DNA from: an uncultured Actinomycetes bacterium
Lineage (GTDB): Bacteria; Actinomycetota; Thermoleophilia; Miltoncostaeales; Miltoncostaeaceae
Length of the DNA: 7,510 nucleotides
Direction of reading: 5' to 3'
NCBI GenBank assembly: GCA_903866425.1
Contig: CAIPNN010000136.1
Location: 1 to 7,510, forward strand
In this document: positions 1 to 4,668 of the stretch, in pieces
Position numbering within the stretch: the first letter of the stretch is position 1
How the letters are laid out: the number at the start of each line of letters is the position of its first letter
The notes under the pieces: generated by a model
What the model saw: only the letters and a program-made list of their open reading frames with translations
What the model was told of the DNA's origin: nothing
The model's database searches: none
Made by a program: the position numbers and the translations under genes

Positions 1-13
1 AACACGGGAAGTG

Positions 14-42
14 GGTGGTCCGGAGGGTCATCCGGCCCCACC
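14..42 (+). terminator. Possible imperfect hairpin upstream of the DUF1802 gene
   Basis: GGTGG-T-CCGG (14-23) can pair with CCGG-CC-CCACC (32-42) around an 8-base loop, giving a 5+4 bp stem with an internal mismatch. No T-tract follows, so it is only a weak candidate for the terminator of a gene to the left of the window. The rest of 1-73 shows nothing else I can name. Confidence 0.2.
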
Positions 43-73
43 AAACCGCGGCATTCGGCGCAGGTGCGATGCC

Positions 74-79
74 TACCAT
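74..79 (+). promoter_or_regulatory. -10 box TACCAT, leaderless promoter of the DUF1802 gene
   Basis: TACCAT matches the TANNNT -10 consensus and lies six bases before the GTG at 86. Transcription would therefore begin at or next to the start codon. No TTGACA-like -35 is visible at the usual distance. The same spacing recurs upstream of the genes at 659 and 1475. Confidence 0.5.
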
Positions 80-85
80 TGCCCT

Positions 86-649
86 GTGGCCGAGCACGCA
101 CTCAAGGAATGGAACGCTGTCATCGCGGCGATGCTTGCCGGCGACCAAGTGGTGATGTTGCGCAAGGGGGGAATCGGCGAAAAGCGCTTCGATGTCCCCC
201 ACTCCCGCTTCTTCCTGCTTCCCACCCACCTGCACCAGAAGCCCGAGCTGCTCACGCCCGCTGCGCGTGAGGCGTACGCCGCCGAGCTGGTGCTGCGCGA
301 GGAGCCCGGCCACACCGATCTCACCGCCTGGTGCGAGGTGCACGCGGTGCACGAGATCACTGAACAGGCGCAACTGGACGCGCTGGAGGACTTTCACGTG
401 CTCGGTCCCGACTACGCACAGTCGCGCCTCAAGTGGCGTCCGAAGCAGCCGCTCATCGCCGTGGTGGCGCGCACGCATCGCGTCTCCCCCACCGTTGATC
501 TTCAGATGACCCCCGACATGGGCGGGTGCGTCTCGTGGGTCACGCTGCCGGATGACGTCGCCTCCCCCATCCCCGCGCCAGTGCTCGACGACGCCCAGTT
601 CGCGGCCCGCGCTGCCGAAGTCGCCCACGCCCTCCACGGCCTCGGTTAG
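86..649 (+). CDS. DUF1802 family protein
   Basis: A 187-residue protein of the DUF1802 family, whose biochemical role is not established. The family signature is visible: ALKEWNAVI at residues 5-13, the basic-glycine motif RKGGI at 26-30, the aromatic segment FFLLPTHLHQKPELL at 42-56, and GGCVSWVTL at 146-154 near the C-terminus. The length is normal for the family. It looks soluble and cytosolic, with no signal peptide or membrane segment. The frame stays open upstream to a GTG at 11, but those extra 25 residues (proline- and arginine-rich) do not resemble the family. The GTG at 86 sits six bases after a TACCAT box, so I chose it. The TAG stop overlaps the -10 box of the next gene. Family assignment is from recall of motifs. 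Confidence 0.85.
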   Translation: MAEHALKEWNAVIAAMLAGDQVVMLRKGGIGEKRFDVPHSRFFLLPTHLHQKPELLTPAAREAYAAELVLREEPGHTDLTAWCEVHAVHEITEQAQLDALEDFHVLGPDYAQSRLKWRPKQPLIAVVARTHRVSPTVDLQMTPDMGGCVSWVTLPDDVASPIPAPVLDDAQFAARAAEVAHALHGLG

Positions 650-652
650 CCT
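647..652 (+). promoter_or_regulatory. -10 box TAGCCT overlapping the DUF1802 stop codon
   Basis: TAGCCT fits TANNNT and lies exactly six bases before the ATG at 659. Its first three bases are the TAG stop of the preceding gene. The same hexamer with the same six-base gap precedes the gene at 1475. No -35 element is evident. No Shine-Dalgarno sequence lies between it and the ATG. Confidence 0.55.
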
Positions 653-658
653 GCCGCC

Positions 659-985
659 ATGGCGTATACCCATGAATTCGATGCAGTCGTAGCCGAGATG
701 GCCGACGACTGGGCATTCTTCGAGTGCTACCTCACCGTTGACGACCCCCTGCGGCTTTCAGAGGCCCGCGTGGCGCTCGCACGCGCCAACGGCCGCCCAA
801 TGCGGGAGTCGGGCAGCCACGACTTCGAGGTGACCGTTGCCAACGACCACGGACGCGGCGCCCGCGCCGGCGTGGTGCGATCGGCCCTGCGTGCACTCGA
901 CGATCTGGGCATCACCGGCCGCATCTGGTCGGGCCAGGCCTACGACGATCTCCGACCCGCCCCGGCACACCGCTACGGGCCGTAG
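659..985 (+). CDS. Unrecognised 108-residue protein
   Basis: I do not recognise this protein. It starts at an ATG six bases after TAGCCT, which supports that start and a leaderless mRNA. The first 45 residues are acidic and aromatic (DDWAFFECYL at 16-25), then probably helical. The middle, SHDFEVTV (53-60), looks like a beta strand. A glycine/arginine loop (65-71) and a probable helix, VVRSALRALDDLGI (72-85), follow. The tail is proline-rich. It has no signal peptide, no membrane segment and no cysteine pair. Its stop is only two bases before the MarR-like gene, so the two are very likely cotranscribed and perhaps translationally coupled. Base composition matches the neighbours. The call as a real gene rests on the start context and the tight packing. 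Confidence 0.7.
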   Translation: MAYTHEFDAVVAEMADDWAFFECYLTVDDPLRLSEARVALARANGRPMRESGSHDFEVTVANDHGRGARAGVVRSALRALDDLGITGRIWSGQAYDDLRPAPAHRYGP

Positions 986-987
986 AC

Positions 988-1434
988 ATGTACCGCGACG
1001 AAGATGACCTTCAGCTGCTGGCCGAGGTGGCCGGCGTGCTCGACCAGGTGGTGATGGAAGCCGGACTGTCGTCGGGCTCCTACCTGCTGCTGCAGTCGCT
1101 TGCCAAAGAGCCGGACGGCAAGTCGCTCACCGCACTGGCCGCGGAGTTTCAGGCAGAGCCCGACGACATCGCGTCGGCGGCCAAGTCGCTCTCCACCGCA
1201 GGCCTTGTTGACGTTGAGGGCGTGGGCGTGGTGTCAACGGCCGTGGGACGTCAGGCGCTTGAGGAGATCAACGCGCGGGGCAACGAGGCCATTCGCGAGT
1301 ACGTGCTCGACCGGCCGCACTCGGCCACCGTCTACGGGCTTGTCGCATCAATGCAGTCGGGCCGCTTCACGGTGGAAGACCTCGTGGAGTTCCTGCTGGC
1401 CGACGACGACGAAGACGCCGACGAGGACGAGTAG
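988..1434 (+). CDS. MarR-like winged-helix protein with acidic C-terminal tail
   Basis: A 148-residue protein with a MarR-type winged-helix core. Residues 29-51 (SGSYLLLQSLAKEP onward) match the helix entering the HTH, LTALAAEF (47-54) the first HTH helix, and DDIASAAKSLSTAGLV (59-74) the recognition helix. VVSTAVGRQALEEI (81-94) is the usual strand and glycine turn after the wing. MarR proteins are normally dimeric cytosolic repressors. Two things are odd. The wing is almost absent, without the usual Asp-Arg-Arg hairpin, and the recognition helix is preceded by acidic residues (EPDD), so DNA binding is doubtful. The tail (139-148) is nearly all Asp/Glu. The ATG lies two bases after the preceding stop with no ribosome binding site, suggesting coupling to the 108-residue protein. 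Confidence 0.65.
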   Translation: MYRDEDDLQLLAEVAGVLDQVVMEAGLSSGSYLLLQSLAKEPDGKSLTALAAEFQAEPDDIASAAKSLSTAGLVDVEGVGVVSTAVGRQALEEINARGNEAIREYVLDRPHSATVYGLVASMQSGRFTVEDLVEFLLADDDEDADEDE

Positions 1435-1462
1435 TCGCGCGGAGGGCGTCGGGGGCCGGCGG

Positions 1463-1468
1463 TAGCCT
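1463..1468 (+). promoter_or_regulatory. -10 box TAGCCT, leaderless promoter of the aldo/keto reductase homologue
   Basis: TAGCCT lies six bases before the ATG at 1475, within the only 40-base gap of the first gene block. It is identical in sequence and spacing to the box before the gene at 659. No -35 is visible. An upstream stretch at 1446-1454 (GCGTCGGGG), eight bases before the box, partly resembles the RecA-NDp type motif; that is discussed among the findings. Confidence 0.55.
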
Positions 1469-1474
1469 CACCGC

Positions 1475-2527
1475 ATGCGCCATCGTGAGATTCCCGGTAC
1501 CGGCATCAGCGTGTCCGAAGTGGGCTTCGGCGCAGATGCCCTGGCGACCGGCTGGTGGGGTGACCACGGTGACGACGATGCCATCCGCCTGCTGCACGCG
1601 GCGCTCGACCGCGGCATCACGCTGTTCGATACGGCCGATCGCGACGGCGATGGGCGCGTTGAGAGTGTGCTCGGGCGGGCGTTTGCCGACCGTCGTGACC
1701 GCGTGGTGCTGGCCACCAAGGTGGGCTACGACTGGCAGAACGCGGAGCCGGCTGGTCGCGGACGGCGGGCAATGACGCAGGACTTCCGTCCTGAGGCCAT
1801 CCGCGCGGCGGTGGAGGACAGCCTGCGGCGCCTGGGCGGCGACGTCATCGACATCTGCGAACTGCACCATGCCCCGCGCCGTGTGCTCACCGACGAGTCA
1901 GTGCTCGACACCCTCGACGCCCTGGTGGCTGAGGGCAAGGTGCGCGCGTTTGGCGCCGCGATTGCCGAGGGTTCACGCCCGGGCGATGGCCGGCGGCTCA
2001 TCAGGTCGAAGCGCATGCCGTTGCTCGACGTGGAGATCAGCATCGTCGATCACGACCCGGGGGCTGAGCTCGCCGGTCTTGCCCACGCCGCGGGTGCCTG
2101 CGTCATCGCCCGCCGTCCACATGCGTGGGGCCTGCTTGAGGGCAAGTACACGACCCACACCACCTTCCCGCCCGGCGACCCGCGCGCGCACCTTGATCGT
2201 GAATGGCTGCAGGAGGGTCTGCGCCGCGTTGACACCCTGGGGTTCCTGGCCGATGGCCGTGCATGGACCCTCGCGCAGGCATCACTGCGCTGGGTGCTCG
2301 ACCGCCCGGGCGTGGCATCGGTGATTGCCCAGGTGCACTCCGAAGACCAGCTCGATGAGTTCGTGGCCACGCCCGAGCTGCCGCCCCTTGAGGAGTCAGA
2401 CCTCGCGCGCATCGAGGCGCTCATCGAGTCGGGCTTCATTCCGCCGCCCGAACCAGAGGCGGAGGCGTCGGCGGAGGCCGACGACGAGAGCGCCACCGAC
2501 GACGCGGCGGTTACTGCAGCGGTGTGA
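1475..2527 (+). CDS. Aldo/keto reductase family protein with altered catalytic tetrad
   Basis: A 350-residue TIM-barrel aldo/keto reductase homologue. Family landmarks are GFGADAL (17-23), LFDTAD (50-55), the lysine motif LATKVG (79-84), DVIDICELH (123-131), GKVRAFG (154-160) and LLEGKY (220-225). The cofactor-side segment LRWVLDRPGVASVI (271-284) is also present. Active family members reduce carbonyls with NAD(P)H through an Asp-Tyr-Lys-His tetrad. Here Asp52, Lys82 and His131 are present, but the tyrosine position in the DTAxxYG motif is Asp57 (codon GAC, 1643-1645). The usual PGA after VASVI is also missing. It may be inactive as a reductase or do other chemistry. Residues 324-343 form a proline/acidic tail. 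The gene appears monocistronic from its own promoter, and its last 17 bases overlap the convergent gene. Confidence 0.88.
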   Translation: MRHREIPGTGISVSEVGFGADALATGWWGDHGDDDAIRLLHAALDRGITLFDTADRDGDGRVESVLGRAFADRRDRVVLATKVGYDWQNAEPAGRGRRAMTQDFRPEAIRAAVEDSLRRLGGDVIDICELHHAPRRVLTDESVLDTLDALVAEGKVRAFGAAIAEGSRPGDGRRLIRSKRMPLLDVEISIVDHDPGAELAGLAHAAGACVIARRPHAWGLLEGKYTTHTTFPPGDPRAHLDREWLQEGLRRVDTLGFLADGRAWTLAQASLRWVLDRPGVASVIAQVHSEDQLDEFVATPELPPLEESDLARIEALIESGFIPPPEPEAEASAEADDESATDDAAVTAAV

Positions 2528-3182
2528 CGTGCAGGGCGGTCATCTCGGCCGCCCCCTCCCCGATCGCCTCAATGCCCGCTGCCAGCACGCCGCTGAGGGC
2601 GTCTGCCAGCCCGGCTGCGGCTGCGGCGTTCTCGGCCGCACCCAGCACCCGCACCAGTTCGGCGTCGAGCGAACTCTGCTGCCCAACCAGAGGGTCGGTG
2701 GCACCGACGAACGACGCGTAGGCCGCCCGCGCCCGGTCCTGACGCCCGATGGCGTCGTCGAGCGCCACCAGTGACGCCACGGCCCGCTGGGGATCCTCCG
2801 CCCAGTCGGCCAGAAGTGCGGCACGCTCCGCGGCCCGGGTGATGGCATCGCATGCCACCTGCATTTCGGCCCGCCACGGGTCGAGGGCGGCCGCTGCAGG
2901 CGCCATGGCCCGCAGTGCCACCGGATCGATGAGCGCCTCCGCGCTTTCCAGCAGCAGGCATGCCCGGGCCACCTCGTCAACGCGGGCCAGCGACTGCTCG
3001 GGCTCCAGATCGTTGCGCAGGCACAGGAATGCGGGGCCCTCAAGCGCCACCAGGTACCAGCGGCCATCGGGGCCGGGCTCAACAATGCGGGCGCCCCCCG
3101 GGGCGGTGCCGGCGATACCGGCAGCGGCCTCGGCGGCAGCACTCAGTTCGCGCACCAGGCGGTCAACCGCCTCGCTGCTCAT
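2511..3182 (-). CDS. Unrecognised alanine-rich 223-residue protein
   Basis: I do not recognise this family. An N-terminal helix (about 3-24) leads into a short region that looks like beta hairpins: ARIVEPGPDGRWYLVALEG (31-49) and AFLCLRNDL (51-59). The remainder (65-215) is rich in Ala, Glu and Leu and should be nearly all helical. Cysteines occur at 54, 75 and 111 with no metal motif. It lacks a signal peptide and membrane segments, so it is probably cytosolic. The ATG at 3182 is preceded by AGGTGG at five bases' spacing. The open frame continues upstream for 27 residues into the divergent Nudix gene, which I reject. Its start is 38 bases from the Nudix start, and its 3' end overlaps the reductase gene by 17 bases. 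Confidence 0.75.
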   Translation of the reverse strand: MSSEAVDRLVRELSAAAEAAAGIAGTAPGGARIVEPGPDGRWYLVALEGPAFLCLRNDLEPEQSLARVDEVARACLLLESAEALIDPVALRAMAPAAAALDPWRAEMQVACDAITRAAERAALLADWAEDPQRAVASLVALDDAIGRQDRARAAYASFVGATDPLVGQQSSLDAELVRVLGAAENAAAAAGLADALSGVLAAGIEAIGEGAAEMTALHVTPLQ

Positions 3183-3184
3183 GC

Positions 3185-3212
3185 GTGCCACCTGCCAATC
3201 CCCGCGTACACT
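3185..3212 (+). promoter_or_regulatory. Promoter of the Nudix gene: GTGCCA -35-like and TACACT -10
   Basis: TACACT (3207-3212) matches TANNNT. GTGCCA (3185-3190) matches four of six positions of TTGACA at a 16-base spacing. The GTG start at 3221 follows eight bases after the -10, so the mRNA should be leaderless or have only a base or two of leader. The -35-like element overlaps the ribosome binding region of the divergent gene. Confidence 0.45.
3188..3193 (-). promoter_or_regulatory. Shine-Dalgarno-like AGGTGG for the 223-residue protein
   Basis: Read on the minus strand this is AGGTGG, five bases before the ATG at 3182. It supports that start over the upstream extension. No convincing -10 box is visible for this gene in the 38-base divergent gap, so its promoter may lie inside the Nudix coding region. 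Confidence 0.4.
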
Positions 3213-3220
3213 CGCGCACC

Positions 3221-3814
3221 GTGCAGCCCCACCACGCCCCAAGTGCCGCCGATCTCGCGGCAATCCTTCCGCCGGTGCTTGCCGCGCGCACCCGCACCGA
3301 TCGCGCGGGATCCGGCGAACCGGCGGGTGTGCTCATCGTGCTGTTCGACCACGCGGGGCAGTCGCATCTGCTGCTCACCAAGCGCACCGAGTACCCCGGA
3401 CATCACTCGGGTGAGGTCTCGCTGCCCGGTGGCCGGCACGAGGCATCGGACGTCGATCTGCGGGCGACGGCCCTCAGGGAGACCCACGAGGAGGTCGGCA
3501 TCTCCCCGGCCACGCTTCACGTGCTGGGCCCACTCGATGATGTCGAGACACGGGTGAGCGGCTTCATGGTGCAGCCATGGGTTGCCCACCACCCGGGCGG
3601 ACGCCCGGCAATGACGCCCGACCCCGGTGAGGTGGCCTGGGTGATGGAGGTGCCGCTGGCCGATCTGCTGGCGGCTGATCAGTTGCTGCCGCCCGATCCG
3701 CAATTCGGGGTGCTGCGGTATCCCCTGCTGGGTGAGGACGTGTGGGGCCTCACTGCGCGGATTCTGCGCACATTCCTCGACATCATGCGGGACGCCACGG
3801 CCCCAACCGGCTAG
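3221..3814 (+). CDS. Nudix hydrolase, CoA pyrophosphatase-like
   Basis: A 197-residue Nudix hydrolase. The Nudix core is at 70-94, with PGGRHE, then the metal-binding LRETHEEVGI (85-94, containing the REx2EE signature). Just before it, LLTKR (51-55), G64 and LPGG (68-71) match the spacing of the NuCoA (UPF0035) motif of CoA pyrophosphatases, which hydrolyse CoA to phosphopantetheine and 3',5'-ADP. Three motif positions differ: Thr56 for Ser/Ala, Gly60 for Arg, and Leu68 for Phe. Substrate is therefore less certain than fold. Metal-dependent cytosolic enzyme by family. The GTG start follows a TACACT box by eight bases; the longer open frame upstream is arginine/proline-rich and runs over the divergent gene. 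Its TAG stop overlaps the stop of the convergent 86-residue gene. Confidence 0.85.
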   Translation: MQPHHAPSAADLAAILPPVLAARTRTDRAGSGEPAGVLIVLFDHAGQSHLLLTKRTEYPGHHSGEVSLPGGRHEASDVDLRATALRETHEEVGISPATLHVLGPLDDVETRVSGFMVQPWVAHHPGGRPAMTPDPGEVAWVMEVPLADLLAADQLLPPDPQFGVLRYPLLGEDVWGLTARILRTFLDIMRDATAPTG

Positions 3815-4071
3815 CGGTCGACGTCGAGCGATGGGCGCGGCGGCAGGTCGATGTCGCCCGCGGGGCCGCACTGGCCGTCAACGGCAAGCACCTCAAGCCG
3901 GGCGATCTGCGCCTCGATACCGGGACGCCGGGGGTGATCCTCGGGCAGCGCGTCGGCGTAGGCACGCACGCGATCGCGGATCTGCAGCGCGAAGTGCGGC
4001 GTGGCCGCGCCCACCAGGCGGGCCAGTTCGTCTTCAGACGGGATTCCGTAGTCGACTTCGAGGATCGTCAT
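3811..4071 (-). CDS. Unrecognised 86-residue protein
   Basis: I do not recognise this small protein. It starts MTILEVDYGIPSEDELARLV. A predominantly helical middle follows (about 13-66), with basic patches (IRDRVRAYADAL, HPRRPGIEAQIARLE). The tail is proline-rich and acidic (IDLPPRPSLDVD). It has a single cysteine and no membrane segment or signal peptide. The ATG is chosen because a good promoter, GTGACA-18 bp-TACCAT, ends eight bases before it. The frame continues upstream for 31 residues into the nuclease gene, but that extension has no signal. Its TAG stop shares the palindrome CTAG with the Nudix stop on the other strand. It is next to the nuclease gene on the same strand, yet the promoter between them suggests independent expression. 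Confidence 0.7.
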   Translation of the reverse strand: MTILEVDYGIPSEDELARLVGAATPHFALQIRDRVRAYADALPEDHPRRPGIEAQIARLEVLAVDGQCGPAGDIDLPPRPSLDVDR

Positions 4072-4079
4072 CGGGGCTG

Positions 4080-4109
4080 ATGGTAGACCCGCGCCCGGCG
4101 GCATGTCAC
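4080..4109 (-). promoter_or_regulatory. Promoter of the 86-residue protein: GTGACA -35 and TACCAT -10
   Basis: Read on the minus strand, GTGACA (4109-4104) matches five of six positions of the TTGACA consensus. After an 18-base spacer comes TACCAT (4085-4080), then eight bases, then the ATG at 4071. This is the best two-part promoter in the window. The -35 overlaps the stop codon of the nuclease gene. Confidence 0.6.
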
Positions 4110-4636
4110 GGCATACCGTACGGCGGGCCACCCTCCAGCTGGCCCCACTGCCCGCGATGGGCATCGCGGGCCTCCTGCTCGAGGCGGTCGAAGAGGTCTC
4201 TATGCAGGGTGTTCGGCGCGAATGCGAACGACTCCGCGTATCCGCCGCGCATCAGTTCGGCGTTCACCATCACCTTGCCCACGTACACGTACGCCAGCAA
4301 GCGTCCGTAGGCGTCATGCTCCTCGCGATCGGTCACCAGGGTCACCTCGCGCCCGCCCACCATCGCCCGGTTCGCCGCGGCGGCACGGGCCGCAAAACGC
4401 TCCACCGGCTTGCGGGGGTGATGCAGTTCGGGCGTGTCGATTCCCAGGTACCGCACGGTGCCCACGGCGTCCACCACGATGGTGTCACCGTCCAGTACCT
4501 GCACAACCCGGCCAGACCGTGCGGGGGCAGTCGACATCCAGGCGCAACCAGATGTCACAAATGTCAGGATCATGGCTCCACATGCGGCAATCCGTGCCCC
4601 CCGCACCCCCCGAAGACCCCTCCGCTCGTCTACCAT
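4106..4636 (-). CDS. Thermonuclease-like (SNase family) predicted lipoprotein
   Basis: A 176-residue staphylococcal-nuclease homologue. After a basic N-region, the hydrophobic stretch IAACGAMILTF (16-26) ends in VTSGC, where Cys31 fits the lipobox pattern, so the protein is probably exported and lipid-anchored. The SNase fold spans about 42-165. Residues matching the S. aureus catalytic set are all present: Asp51 in DGDT, Arg62 and Glu70 in VRYLGIDTPE, Asp67, and Arg112 in DAYGR. It should be a calcium-dependent endo/exonuclease on DNA or RNA outside the membrane. The ATG at 4636 overlaps the -10 box of divergent pafBC. An alternative GTG at 4606 follows a GGAGGGG sequence by 10 bases and would give a 166-residue protein with a compact 20-residue signal peptide. 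I cannot decide between them. Confidence 0.87.
   Translation of the reverse strand: MVDERRGLRGVRGARIAACGAMILTFVTSGCAWMSTAPARSGRVVQVLDGDTIVVDAVGTVRYLGIDTPELHHPRKPVERFAARAAAANRAMVGGREVTLVTDREEHDAYGRLLAYVYVGKVMVNAELMRGGYAESFAFAPNTLHRDLFDRLEQEARDAHRGQWGQLEGGPPYGMP
4631..4636 (+). promoter_or_regulatory. -10 box TACCAT, probable pafBC promoter
   Basis: TACCAT matches TANNNT and repeats the hexamer seen before the DUF1802 gene and the 86-residue gene. It would give a leader of about 26 bases that holds the Shine-Dalgarno site at 4655-4660. Its last three bases are the complement of the divergent nuclease ATG. No -35 is evident. Confidence 0.4.
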
Positions 4637-4654
4637 GATGAGAGCGCCGCGACT

Positions 4655-4660
4655 GGAGGA
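4655..4660 (+). promoter_or_regulatory. Strong Shine-Dalgarno GGAGGA for pafBC
   Basis: GGAGGA lies eight bases before the GTG at 4669 and fixes that start. It is the clearest ribosome binding site in the window; most other genes here have none. Confidence 0.75.
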
Positions 4661-4668
4661 ACGGCCGA

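Noticed and set aside
11..85. Upstream extension of the DUF1802 gene to a GTG at 11.
   Set aside because: The extra residues are not family-like, there is no start signal at 11, and the GTG at 86 has a -10 box six bases upstream.
1367..1870. Minus-strand open frame across the MarR-like and reductase genes.
   Set aside because: It spans two real genes on the opposite strand, has no start signal and a low-complexity Arg/Pro/Ala composition.
2960..3220. Upstream extension of the Nudix frame.
   Set aside because: It lies opposite the 223-residue gene, is Arg/Pro/Gly-rich, and the promoter and GTG at 3221 fit the family's N-terminus.
4072..4164. Upstream extension of the 86-residue protein to an alternative start at 4164.
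   Set aside because: It overlaps the 3' end of the nuclease gene and the promoter at 4080-4109 points to the ATG at 4071.
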